A stretch of DNA of 64,000 bases, taken from NCBI GenBank assembly GCA_000696115.1, contig JJOH01000018.1, positions 1 through 64,000 on the forward strand. The letters are read 5' to 3'. The position numbers and the translations under genes were made by a program. Under the pieces are notes generated by a model. It saw nothing but the letters and a program-made list of their open reading frames with translations, had not been told where the DNA came from and made no database searches. This DNA comes from Streptomyces olindensis. Its GTDB lineage: Bacteria; Actinomycetota; Actinomycetes; Streptomycetales; Streptomycetaceae. Position 1 is the first letter of the stretch. Each line of letters opens with the position of its first letter. Below, piece by piece: positions 42,023-49,828 of the stretch.

Positions 42023-44065
42023 TCAGGAACCGGACGCTTTCCCCGCGGTCGGGGCCGGTTCCGGGCGGTGGATGCCGCGGGGGCGGTAGCCCAGGACGTC
42101 GGCGAGGCCCAGCACGTCCGCGAGCAGCCAGATGATCGCGAGCCACATCTCCGTGCCCTGGAGGCCGGGTTCGCGGCCCGGGCCGCTGCCGTCGGGGGTG
42201 GGGCCGAAGGCGAGGCCGCGGCCCGGGTGCCAGCGGCGCAGGGCGGCGGTGAGCTGGGCCGCCGCCCACGCGCGGGTCTCCTCGAAGCGGTGGGTGGTCT
42301 GCCGGGCGCAGAGCCACAGGGGGTGGATCACGTCCAGGACGTTGCAGGCGTTCTCGCGGCCGGGGGCGAAGTGGCGGGGGTCGCGTGCGTGGTCCAGGAC
42401 GGTGTCGATCACACGCTCCGCGTACGGCACGGGCAGGCCGAACTGGGCGAAGGAGCCGCGGGTGAGCCGGTAGTAGCCGTTGACCATCTGCAGGCGTCCG
42501 GCCTCGGGGGTGGGTGAGCCCCACATGCCGGTCCAGGGATCGGCGTGGGTGTGCAGCCAGCCGAACAGTGCCTCCAGCGCGCCGGGCGCGGCCGCCTCCG
42601 CCCCGAGGCGCAGGTTCCAGTGCGCGGCGGTGGCCCAGGAGTCGACCCAGGCCCCGGCGTGCCAGGCGCGGTCGCGCCAGGGCAGGTCGGCGAGGTGCCG
42701 GACCAGCCGGTCCGCGGTCGTGTTCCGCACCGCGTGGACCGGGTGGGCGAAGGAACTGCCGAGCAGGTCGAGCGCGTAGCCCACGCACAGCACGTGATAG
42801 GCCGCGGCACCGTCGTCGTCCGGCACCCCGGCCGGGCCGGGGAGCGGCGGCGCCGCGCCGATCTCGGGGACCAGCCCGGTGCCGGGGTCCTGCAACGCCC
42901 GCAGCCGCTGCACGTGCTCGGCGGCGGTCAGCTGGGGCGGCACGTCCCGGAGCAGCAGGTCGGCGATCTCGACGGCGTCGCAGTGGGCCCGCACGGTCGG
43001 CTGGGCACCGGGCCGGTCGACGTAGTGCCCGCTGCCGGGCTGCCGACACCGGTCGAGCAGCTCGGGGGCCTGGGCCCGGGCGGTTCCGACGAACGCGACG
43101 AGCTCCTCGGCGAGGTCCGCGAGGGCGAACCGCTGCTCCACGCTGCCGCGCGGATCGCGGTGGGGCTTGCCGAGCACCTTGGCAGGCCGCTGCTCCGCAC
43201 TGCCGCCCGGACCGCCGTGGGACTCGCCGAGCACCTCGGCAGACCGCTGGCCCGCGCCGCCGCCCGGACCGCCGCGGGACTCGCCGAGCACCTCGGCAGA
43301 CCGCTGGCCCGCGCCGCCGCCCGGACCTCCGCGGGACTCGCCGAGCACCTCGGCAGACCGCTGGCCCGCGCCGCCACTCGAAGCACCACGGGACACACCG
43401 CCCACCTCGCCAGGCCACTGCTCCGCACTGGCGCCCGGACCGCCCTGGGACTCGCCGCGCCCCTCGGCGGGGCCCTGCCCCCCACCCCCCGGCTCCCGTC
43501 GGTCCCGGATGCGTCGGGCCGGGTTGCCCGCCGCCACCGTCCATGCCGGCAGGTCCTTCGTCACCACCGCTCCCGCCCCGACGACGCAGTGGTCCCCGAT
43601 CGTCACGCCGTCCACGACGACCACGTGCGAGCCGATCCACACGTCGTCGCCGACGGTGATCCCACGGCTGGTGACAGGCTGCCGGTGGACCGGCAGGTCG
43701 GGTGCGGTCCCGTGGTTGAAGCCGAGCAGGGAGGTGTGCGCGCCGACGCGCACCCCCTCCCCCAGGGTGACGGTGCCGCGCACCACCGTGAAGGGGTTGA
43801 TCGTGCAGTCGGCGCCGGTGCGTATGTCGCCGGTGACATAGGCGTGGGCCGCGATGTACGAGCGGTCACCCAGGTCCAGGACGTCCGGGTGCACCGCGGC
43901 CGTCTCCGCGACGAAGCAGTCCGCCCCGAGCCGGACCTCGCCCGGCCCCGCGAGAAGCCGCTTCCGCCGCTGTTCCTGTACCGCGCGCTGCTCCTCGGAC
44001 GCCTGCGCGGCGAAGAGCCACGGGCAGTGGTCGAAGAAGCCGTCGTCGTTCGCCGACTGGTTCAC
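42023..44065 (-). CDS. Hexapeptide acyltransferase fused through 19-residue repeats to a helical domain
   Basis: A 680-residue two-domain protein. Residues about 60-185 form a left-handed beta-helix of the WbbJ/maltose acetyltransferase type (YIAAHAYVTGDIRTGADCTIN, ITVGDDVWIGSHVVVVDGVTIGDHCVVGAGAVVTKDLPAWTVAAGNPAR), which would move an acetyl group to a sugar hydroxyl. Residues 204-317 are six tandem 19-residue Gly/Ser/Arg/Glu-rich repeats. The C-terminal 350 residues (GYALDLLGSSFAHPVHAVRN, MWGSPTPEAGRLQMVNGYYRLTRGSF, NACNVLDVIHPLWLCARQTTHRF) look like an alpha/alpha-barrel glycosidase or terpenoid-cyclase-like fold. GTG 44065 has GGAGG five bases before it. Function unknown; a glycan- or polysaccharide-modifying role is inferred. 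Confidence 0.75.
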   Translation of the reverse strand: MNQSANDDGFFDHCPWLFAAQASEEQRAVQEQRRKRLLAGPGEVRLGADCFVAETAAVHPDVLDLGDRSYIAAHAYVTGDIRTGADCTINPFTVVRGTVTLGEGVRVGAHTSLLGFNHGTAPDLPVHRQPVTSRGITVGDDVWIGSHVVVVDGVTIGDHCVVGAGAVVTKDLPAWTVAAGNPARRIRDRREPGGGGQGPAEGRGESQGGPGASAEQWPGEVGGVSRGASSGGAGQRSAEVLGESRGGPGGGAGQRSAEVLGESRGGPGGGAGQRSAEVLGESHGGPGGSAEQRPAKVLGKPHRDPRGSVEQRFALADLAEELVAFVGTARAQAPELLDRCRQPGSGHYVDRPGAQPTVRAHCDAVEIADLLLRDVPPQLTAAEHVQRLRALQDPGTGLVPEIGAAPPLPGPAGVPDDDGAAAYHVLCVGYALDLLGSSFAHPVHAVRNTTADRLVRHLADLPWRDRAWHAGAWVDSWATAAHWNLRLGAEAAAPGALEALFGWLHTHADPWTGMWGSPTPEAGRLQMVNGYYRLTRGSFAQFGLPVPYAERVIDTVLDHARDPRHFAPGRENACNVLDVIHPLWLCARQTTHRFEETRAWAAAQLTAALRRWHPGRGLAFGPTPDGSGPGREPGLQGTEMWLAIIWLLADVLGLADVLGYRPRGIHRPEPAPTAGKASGS
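43115..43456 (-). repeat. Six 57-bp in-frame tandem repeats
   Basis: Units encode GESQGGPGASAEQWPGEVG, GVSRGASSGGAGQRSAEVL, GESRGGPGGGAGQRSAEVL (twice), GESHGGPGGSAEQRPAKVL and GKPHRDPRGSVEQRFALAD. The two central units are identical in protein and almost identical in DNA, while outer units have diverged, the pattern of expansion by slippage or unequal crossing-over. Copy number should vary between strains. Confidence 0.85.
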
Positions 44066-44122
44066 GTGATCCTCCGCAAGGGGCCGCGAGTGGGCGTCTG
44101 TGCTCGTGCCAAGCTGTGCCCC

Positions 44123-44806
44123 ATGCCGATCCCCGCCAACCAGGAGCGCGCCACGTCCCCCACGCGGGGCGGGAGAACCCGCCCGGGCGCCCTGACCCTC
44201 CTGCTCGGCCTCCCCGCCCTGCTCTTCGCGCTGATCACCTGGCAGGTCGTCGCCGACGGCCCGCTGATCCGACTCGACGCACGCGTCAGCCGCGGCCTCG
44301 TCGACCCCGACCGCGGCTCCGAACTCCTCGCCGACCTGGGCAACATCCAGGTCGCGGTGCCGGTCCTCGCCGTCGCCCTCGGGTACGTCGCCGTACGCGC
44401 CCGCCGCGCCGGCGGCGACCGCTGGTGGCTGCCGGTGGCCGCCGCGGCCCTGCTCATGGCCCTGGTTCCGGCGCTGGTCGTCCCGCTCAAGGAGCTCACG
44501 GACCGCCCGGGCACCCCGGCCGTCCCGCCCGGTACCGGCTACTACCCCTCGGGTCACACCGCCACGGCCGCCATCGCCTACGGCTCCGCGACCCTGCTGC
44601 TGCTCCCCCGGCTCCGCACGGCCCTCGCCCGCCGCGCCCTGGTCACCGCGTGCCTCGTGCTCGTACTCGGCGTGAGCTACGGCCTGGTCCGCCGGGGCTA
44701 CCACTGGCCACTGGACGTGGTGGGGAGCTGGTGTCTGTGCGCGGTGCTGCTGTCGTCGCTGTGGCTGTTCCTGCGGCGGACCAGGCCACCCGAGCCGCGC
44801 CGGTAG
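44123..44806 (+). CDS. PAP2-family membrane phosphatase
   Basis: This 227-residue membrane protein with about five helices has the three-part phosphatidic-acid-phosphatase signature: KELTDRP (motif 1), YYPSGHTATAA (motif 2, catalytic His) and VRRGYHWPLDVVGSW (motif 3, Arg, His nucleophile and Asp). Active-site motifs face outside, so it would dephosphorylate a lipid phosphate such as undecaprenyl diphosphate or phosphatidate. ATG 44123 has no clear ribosome site; GTG 44090, with AAGGGG upstream, is an alternative adding 11 residues. It diverges from the acyltransferase gene with only 57 bases between starts. Confidence 0.88.
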   Translation: MPIPANQERATSPTRGGRTRPGALTLLLGLPALLFALITWQVVADGPLIRLDARVSRGLVDPDRGSELLADLGNIQVAVPVLAVALGYVAVRARRAGGDRWWLPVAAAALLMALVPALVVPLKELTDRPGTPAVPPGTGYYPSGHTATAAIAYGSATLLLLPRLRTALARRALVTACLVLVLGVSYGLVRRGYHWPLDVVGSWCLCAVLLSSLWLFLRRTRPPEPRR

Positions 44807-44845
44807 GGCCTGATCGTCGTTCCCCGTGGCCGGCCCTGGTGGTGC

Positions 44846-45301
44846 CTAGCCATCGTTCTCCGTGGCCAGCCCCGCCGCCGCCTCGTGCATCGCGAGTTCC
44901 AGCAGCGCCGGGTCCGTCATTGTGCCCGAACCGTCCGGCGGGACGAGCCAGCGGACGCCGCCGGGTGAGGAACGGCCCGGGTACGGCACGACGATCCACG
45001 TGCCGGCGCCCGCCGTGCGGATGCCCGTGCCGAGCCAGCGGGCCGCGGTGCCCGGTGGCACGAAGAACCCCATGCGCGCGTCGCCGAAGTCGACGAGCAC
45101 GGGCCCGGGCTGGTCGAGGACACGGCTCAGCACATCGAGTGTGGCGTAGCCGAGTTCGCCGGGCAGGATGAGCACGTCCCACGCGCTGCCGGCCGGCAGC
45201 AGCGCGACCCCGAGCGGGTTGCGCTCCCACTCCCAACGGCAGGCCTCGGGATCGGGTGCGACGGATGCGAGCCACTCGACCGCCGTCTTCGCCCCTGTCA
45301 T
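44846..45301 (-). CDS. Small soluble protein of unknown function
   Basis: A 151-residue acidic protein starting MTGAKTAVEWLASVAPDPEACRWEW, with segments AWDVLILPGELGYATLDVLSRVLDQPGPVLVDF, RMGFFVPPGTAARWLGTGIR, GTWIVVPYPGRSSPGGVRWLVPP and a C-terminal helix LLELAMHEAAAG. I recall similar Streptomyces proteins, sometimes described as related to the N-terminal part of bifunctional primase/polymerase, but no catalytic motif is visible and I assign no function. Its ribosome site AAGGGGG (eight bases before ATG 45301) is buried in a large inverted repeat, so translation is probably controlled. It is convergent with the PAP2 gene. Confidence 0.7.
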   Translation of the reverse strand: MTGAKTAVEWLASVAPDPEACRWEWERNPLGVALLPAGSAWDVLILPGELGYATLDVLSRVLDQPGPVLVDFGDARMGFFVPPGTAARWLGTGIRTAGAGTWIVVPYPGRSSPGGVRWLVPPDGSGTMTDPALLELAMHEAAAGLATENDG

Positions 45302-45306
45302 GAGGA

Positions 45307-45420
45307 AGACCCCCTTCTCTCGTGAACCTCATGAAGCTCATGAAGCCCACGAAGCTCATGAAGCTCTTCTCGCGGACGCGCGGTGCGTCCACGAGGGCGT
45401 CACGAGGGAGAAGGGGGTCT
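45307..45420 (-). promoter_or_regulatory. Structured leader predicted to hide a ribosome binding site
   Basis: On the minus strand the first arm (45420-45400, AGACCCCCTTCTCCCTCGTG plus A) is complementary over 19 of 21 bases to the second arm (45325-45307), which contains the ribosome site AAGGGGG (45310-45316) of the small gene starting at 45301. Between the arms lie a short hairpin GGACGC/GCGTCC (45374-45390) and four 9-bp tandem units CTCATGAAG (one variant, 45328-45363). A -10-like TAATGA (45429-45434) would start the RNA almost exactly at the first arm. This looks like a translational switch or thermosensor; no ligand class is recognised. Confidence 0.55.
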
Positions 45421-45460
45421 GCCCGGGGTCATTACGCGGGTTCCGGCACCTCGTCGGAGT

Positions 45461-45485
45461 GAACCGGCTCACACGTCACCGGTTC
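45461..45485 (-). terminator. Terminator after the PuuB-like gene
   Basis: GAACCGG (45461-45467) and CCGGTTC (45479-45485) pair around an 11-base loop, 7 bases beyond the stop codon at 45493. A second CCGGTTC overlaps the stop itself and could pair alternatively. Confidence 0.6.
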
Positions 45486-45492
45486 CACCGGT

Positions 45493-46911
45493 TCAGCTGT
45501 CGAAGCCCAGCCCCAGCCGGTCCATCGTCCGCAACCACAGGTTGCGGCGTCCGCCCTGCGCGTCCGCCCGCGCCAGGGACCACTTGGTGAGGGCGATGCC
45601 CGTCCAGGCGAACGGCTCGGGCGGGAACGGCAGCGGCTTCCTGCGGACCATCTCCAGCTCGGTCCGCTCGGTGCGCTCCCCCGCCAGCAGGTCCAGCATC
45701 ACCTCGGCGCCGAACCGGGTGGCCCCGACGCCGAGGCCGGTGTACCCGGCCGCGTAGGCCACCTTGCCCTGGTGGGCGGTGCCGAAGAACGCCGAGAAGC
45801 GGGAGCAGGTGTCGATGGCGCCGCCCCAGGCGTGACTGAAGCGGACGCCCTCCAGCTGCGGGAAGCAGGTGAAGAAGTGCCCGGCGAGCTTGGCGTAGGT
45901 CTCGGGCCGGTCGTCGTACTCGGCGCGGACGCGGCCGCCGTAGGGGTAGATCGCGTCGTAGCCGCCCCAGAGGATCCGGTTGTCGGCGGAGAGGCGGAAG
46001 TAGTGGAACTGGTTGGCGCTGTCGCCGAGGCCCTGGCGGTTCTTCCAGCCGATCGACGCGAGCTGGTCGGCGGTGAGCGGCTCGGTCATGAGGGCGTAGT
46101 CGTAGACCGGGACGGTGTAGGAGCGGACGCGTCTGACCAGGTTGGGGAAGATGTTGGTGCCGAGGGCGACCCGGCGGGCGCGGACCTGGCCATAGGGGGT
46201 GCGGACGGCCATGCCGGCGCCGTACGGCTTGAGGGTCAGGGCGGGGGTGTGCTCGTAGACGCGGACGCCCAGTCGCACGCACGCCTGCTTCAGGCCCCAG
46301 GCGAGCTTCGCGGGGTGCAGCATGGCGACGCCCCTGCGGTCCCACAGGCCCGCCTGGAAGGTGGGTGAGTTCACCTGCTCCCGTACGGCGTCGGCGTCCA
46401 GGTACTCGACGTCCTCGGCCAGGCCGCGGCGGGACATCTCCTCGTGCCAGTCGCGCAGTTCCCACGCCTGGTACGGCTCGGTGGCGACGTCGATCTCGCC
46501 GGTGCGTTCGAAGTCGCAGTCGATGCCGTGCCGGACGACCGCCGCCTCGATCGCGTCGAGGTTGCGGGCGCCCAGCCGCTGGAGTGCGCGGATCTCGTCC
46601 GGCCAGCGGGCGAGGCCGTTGGGCAGGCCGTGGGTGAGGGAGGCGGCGCAGAATCCGCCGTTGCGGCCGGAGGCGGCCCAGCCCACCTCGCGGCCCTCCA
46701 CCAGCACCACGTCCCGTCCCGGGTCGCGTTCCTTGGCGATCAGCGCCGTCCACAGTCCGCTGTAGCCGCCGCCGACGACCAGCAGGTCGCAGGTCTCGGA
46801 GGTGGTGAGGGCGGGTTCTGGGCGGGGCCGGCCGGGGTCGTCCAGCCAGTACGGGACCGGCTGGGCGTCGGAGAGCGATCGGGTCCACTGATTCATGGCG
46901 CTCGGGGCCAT
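45493..46911 (-). CDS. FAD-dependent amine oxidase, PuuB/DadA-like
   Basis: This 472-residue DAO-type flavoprotein has the dinucleotide-binding motif CDLLVVGGGYSGLWTALIA (about residues 41-59), EVGWAASGRNGGFCAASLTHGLPN (FAD contact) and the C-terminal AYAAGYTGLGVGATRFGAEVMLDLLAGE. It ends with KPLPFPPEPFAWTGIALTKWSLARAD. The pattern matches gamma-glutamylputrescine oxidase and related enzymes, which oxidise an amine to an aldehyde with release of ammonia and hydrogen peroxide. It lies 18 bases beyond potC in the polyamine importer operon, next to two aldehyde dehydrogenases. GGGAG lies nine bases before ATG 46911. An N-methyl-amino-acid oxidase is the alternative. Confidence 0.85.
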   Translation of the reverse strand: MAPSAMNQWTRSLSDAQPVPYWLDDPGRPRPEPALTTSETCDLLVVGGGYSGLWTALIAKERDPGRDVVLVEGREVGWAASGRNGGFCAASLTHGLPNGLARWPDEIRALQRLGARNLDAIEAAVVRHGIDCDFERTGEIDVATEPYQAWELRDWHEEMSRRGLAEDVEYLDADAVREQVNSPTFQAGLWDRRGVAMLHPAKLAWGLKQACVRLGVRVYEHTPALTLKPYGAGMAVRTPYGQVRARRVALGTNIFPNLVRRVRSYTVPVYDYALMTEPLTADQLASIGWKNRQGLGDSANQFHYFRLSADNRILWGGYDAIYPYGGRVRAEYDDRPETYAKLAGHFFTCFPQLEGVRFSHAWGGAIDTCSRFSAFFGTAHQGKVAYAAGYTGLGVGATRFGAEVMLDLLAGERTERTELEMVRRKPLPFPPEPFAWTGIALTKWSLARADAQGGRRNLWLRTMDRLGLGFDS

Positions 46912-46929
46912 GATTTCAACTCCCTACGG

Positions 46930-47730
46930 TTATGCCTTTTGTCTGCTGCGGCGATTGCCGACGGCCATGGAAACCAGGACGAAGAGTACGGCGACGACGA
47001 ACATGGCCGTGCCGATGACATTGATCTGAACGGGCGTTCCGCGCTGCGCCGAGCCCCAGACGAACATGGGGAAGGTGACAGTCGAGCCCGCGTTGAAATT
47101 GGTGATGATGAAATCGTCGAAGGAGAGCGCGAAGGCGAGCAGCGCGCCCGCCGCGATTCCGGGGGCGGCTATCGGCAGGGTGACGCGGACGAACGTCTGG
47201 AACGGGCCCGCGTACAGGTCCCGCGCCGCCTCCTCCAGTTTCGGGTCCATCGACATCACACGTGCCTTGACGGCCGTGACCACGAAACTCAGGCAGAACA
47301 TGATGTGCGCGATGAGGATCGTCCAGAAGCCGAGCTGCGCGCCCATGTTGAGGAACAGGGTGAGCAGCGAGGCGGCCATGACGACCTCGGGCATCGCCAT
47401 CGGCAGGAAGATCAGCGAGTTCACGGCGCCCCGGGCGCGGAACCGGTAGCGGACCAGGGCGAAGGCGATCAGCGCGCCGAGGAGCGTGGCGCCGAGGGTC
47501 GCCCAGAACGCGATCTGGAGGCTGACCGACAGCGAGCCGCACAGGTCGGAGACCCCGCACGGGTCCTTCCAGGCGTCCAGCGAGAACTGCTGCCACTCGT
47601 AGTTGAAGCGCCCCTTCGGTTTGTTGAAGGAGAACACCGTCACAATGATGTTCGGCAGCAGCAGATAGGCGAGGGTGAAGAGCCCCGCGAGGACGACGAG
47701 ATTTCTCTTGAGCCAGTTGACGAAGGGCAT
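46930..47730 (-). CDS. potC: Spermidine/putrescine ABC transporter permease PotC
   Basis: This 266-residue permease has six hydrophobic segments (first: LVVLAGLFTLAYLLLPNIIVTVFSF) and the coupling-loop motif LEEAARDLYAGPFQTFVRVTLPIAAPGIAAGALLAFALSFDDF. ALSFDDFIITNF is typical of PotC-type permeases. It forms the channel with PotB. The start ATG (47728-47730) follows the potB stop directly. It belongs to the operon potD-potA-potB-potC-puuB-like, all read on the minus strand. Confidence 0.93.
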   Translation of the reverse strand: MPFVNWLKRNLVVLAGLFTLAYLLLPNIIVTVFSFNKPKGRFNYEWQQFSLDAWKDPCGVSDLCGSLSVSLQIAFWATLGATLLGALIAFALVRYRFRARGAVNSLIFLPMAMPEVVMAASLLTLFLNMGAQLGFWTILIAHIMFCLSFVVTAVKARVMSMDPKLEEAARDLYAGPFQTFVRVTLPIAAPGIAAGALLAFALSFDDFIITNFNAGSTVTFPMFVWGSAQRGTPVQINVIGTAMFVVAVLFVLVSMAVGNRRSRQKA

Positions 47731-48660
47731 TTAGACCAGATCCTCCGTCCCGGACCTGCGGATGTAGAAAGTGACCATGAGCAGGATGGCCGCCATGAGG
47801 ATGAAGGAGAGCGCCGCCGCCGTCGGATAGTCGAGCACCCTGAGGAATTGCGTCTGGATGACGTTGCCGACCATGCGGGTGTCGGTCGAGCCGAGCAGGT
47901 CGGCGTTGACGTAGTCACCGGCCGCCGGGATGAAGGTCAGCAGCGTGCCGGAGACGACACCCGGCATCGACAGCGGGAAGGTCACCTTGCGGAAGGTGGT
48001 CCAGGGCCGGGCGTACAGGTCGCCGGCGGCCTCGTGCAGCCGGCCGTCGATGCGCTCCAGCGAGGTGTAGAGCGGCAGGATCATGAACGGCAGGAAGTTG
48101 TACGTCAGACCGCAGATGACCGCCAGCGGGGTGGCCAGCACACGGTCGCCCGCGGTCAGGCCCAGCCAACTGGTCACGTCCAGGACGTGCAGCGAGTTGA
48201 GCGCGCCGACGACCGGGCCGCCGTCCGCGAGGATCGTCTTCCAGGCCAGGGTGCGGATCAGGAAGCTGGTGAAGAACGGCGCGATCACCAGGATCATGAT
48301 CAGATTCCGCCAGCGGCCCGCCCGGAAGGCGATCAGATAGGCGAGCGGGTAGCCGAGCAGCAGGCACAGGACCGTGGCGGTACCGGCGTAGAGCACCGAG
48401 CGGACGAACTGCGGCCAGTACGCCGACAGCGCGTCCCAGTAGGTGGCGAAGTGCCAGGTGACCTCGTAGCCCTCCTCCAGGGAGCCCGTCTGCACCGACG
48501 TGGAGGCCTGGTAGATCATGGGCAGCGCGAAGAACACCAGCAGCCAGAGGATGCCGGGCAGCAGCAGCCAGTACGGGGTCAGGCGGCCCCGGCGCCTCGG
48601 CGGCTTCGGCCCGGGTGCGTCCGGTGCGAGCGGCGGTGGCGCCTCGGTGAGCGTCGACAT
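47731..48660 (-). CDS. potB: Spermidine/putrescine ABC transporter permease PotB
   Basis: This 309-residue permease has a Pro-rich cytoplasmic N-terminus, six membrane segments (first: YWLLLPGILWLLVFFALPMIYQASTS) and the coupling loop LHEAAGDLYARPWTTFRKVTFPLSMPGVVSGTLLTFIPAAGDYVNADLLG. The ending of that loop (AAGDYV) is a PotB hallmark. Its ATG shares one base with the potA stop (TGATG), so translation is coupled. Confidence 0.93.
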   Translation of the reverse strand: MSTLTEAPPPLAPDAPGPKPPRRRGRLTPYWLLLPGILWLLVFFALPMIYQASTSVQTGSLEEGYEVTWHFATYWDALSAYWPQFVRSVLYAGTATVLCLLLGYPLAYLIAFRAGRWRNLIMILVIAPFFTSFLIRTLAWKTILADGGPVVGALNSLHVLDVTSWLGLTAGDRVLATPLAVICGLTYNFLPFMILPLYTSLERIDGRLHEAAGDLYARPWTTFRKVTFPLSMPGVVSGTLLTFIPAAGDYVNADLLGSTDTRMVGNVIQTQFLRVLDYPTAAALSFILMAAILLMVTFYIRRSGTEDLV

Positions 48661-49823
48661 CAGGCCGCCTCTTCCACTCCGGCCGAGCCCTCTGTCCCGG
48701 CGAACACGGACTGGGCGGCGTCCAGGCCGAAGGTGTGGGCCGGGTTCCAGTGCAGGACGACCTCGGCGCCGGGTACGAGTCGGGGGTCCCGGTCGATGTT
48801 CTGGGCGTAGACCTCGAAGTCGGAGCAGACCGGGCTGTCGACGACGTACTGCGTCGAGACGCCGATGAAGCTGGAGTCGGCGATCCGGCCGGTGATGCGG
48901 TTGCGGCCCTCGGGGATCTCGCCGGCGTCGTCCGCGTGGGTGAGGGAGATCTTCTCCGGGCGGACCCCGACCAGGACCTTGCCGCCGGTGCTCGCGGGCG
49001 CCGAACAGCGCGCCTCGGGCAGGACGAGCTTGCCGCCGCCCGCCTTCAGCACGATGTCCTCGCCGCCCTGGGAGTCGACCTCGGCCTCGATGAAGTTGGA
49101 GGTGCCGAGGAAGTTGGCGACGAACGTGGTGCGCGGGTTCTCGTACAGGTCGGCGGGTGTGCCGAGCTGCTCGACGCGGCCGCCGTTCATCACGGCGACC
49201 GTGTCGGCCATGGTCATGGCCTCCTCCTGGTCGTGCGTAACGTGGATGAAGGTGATGCCGACCTCGGTCTGGATGCGCTTGAGCTCCAGCTGCATCTGGC
49301 GGCGCAGCTTCAGGTCGAGGGCGCCGAGCGGCTCGTCGAGCAGGAGCACCTTGGGGTGGTTGATCAGCGCGCGGGCCACGGCGACGCGCTGCTGCTGGCC
49401 GCCGGAGAGCTGGTGCGGCTTCTTGCGGGCCTGCTCGCCGAGCTGGACCAGCTCCAGCATCTCCTCGACCTGCTTCTTCACCGACTTCAGACCGCGCCGG
49501 CGCAGGCCGAAGGCGACGTTCTCGAAGATGTCGAGGTGCGGGAAGAGGGCGTAGGACTGGAAGACCGTGTTCACCGGCCGCTTGTAGGGCGGCAGGGCCG
49601 TCACGTCCTGGTCGCCCAGGAAGACGGTGCCGGCGGAGGGTTCCTCCAGCCCGGCGATCATGCGCAGGGTGGTGGTCTTGCCGCAGCCGGACGCGCCGAG
49701 CAGGGCGAAGAAGGAGCCCTGGGGCACGGTCAGGTCGAGCGGGTGGACGGCGGTGAAGGCGCCGTAGGTCTTGGCTATGCCCGTGAGGCGAACGTCGCCG
49801 CCCGGGTCGGTGGTGTTCGTCAT
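48660..49823 (-). CDS. potA: Spermidine/putrescine ABC transporter ATPase PotA
   Basis: This 387-residue ABC ATPase shows Walker A LLGASGCGKTTTLRMIAG (about residues 40-57), Q-loop NTVFQSYALFPHL, signature HQLSGGQQQRVAVARAL, Walker B VLLLDEPLGALD and the switch His in FIHVTHDQEEAM. The C-terminal TOBE domain (VGVRPEKISL) regulates or anchors. It drives import through PotBC. ATG 49823 was preferred to GTG 49832: the GTG has no room for a ribosome site, whereas GGGGG lies about ten bases before the ATG. It starts five bases after the potD stop. Confidence 0.95.
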   Translation of the reverse strand: MTNTTDPGGDVRLTGIAKTYGAFTAVHPLDLTVPQGSFFALLGASGCGKTTTLRMIAGLEEPSAGTVFLGDQDVTALPPYKRPVNTVFQSYALFPHLDIFENVAFGLRRRGLKSVKKQVEEMLELVQLGEQARKKPHQLSGGQQQRVAVARALINHPKVLLLDEPLGALDLKLRRQMQLELKRIQTEVGITFIHVTHDQEEAMTMADTVAVMNGGRVEQLGTPADLYENPRTTFVANFLGTSNFIEAEVDSQGGEDIVLKAGGGKLVLPEARCSAPASTGGKVLVGVRPEKISLTHADDAGEIPEGRNRITGRIADSSFIGVSTQYVVDSPVCSDFEVYAQNIDRDPRLVPGAEVVLHWNPAHTFGLDAAQSVFAGTEGSAGVEEAA

Positions 49824-49828
49824 GGTGG

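Noticed and set aside
43115..43456. Opposite-strand reading of the 57-bp repeats (LAEHLGRPLARAAART units)
   Set aside because: Regular only because the coding strand repeats; no start site or ribosome site serves it.
43115..45363. Tandem repeats considered as CRISPR
   Set aside because: Units are directly adjacent without spacers and, at 43115, are in-frame coding sequence.
44643..45392. Minus-strand frame reading MDAPRVREKSFMSFVGFMSFM across the 9-bp repeats
   Set aside because: Downstream it lies out of frame over other genes with Arg/Gly-rich, non-protein-like sequence. It might be a short translated leader, but there is no stop codon to end one.
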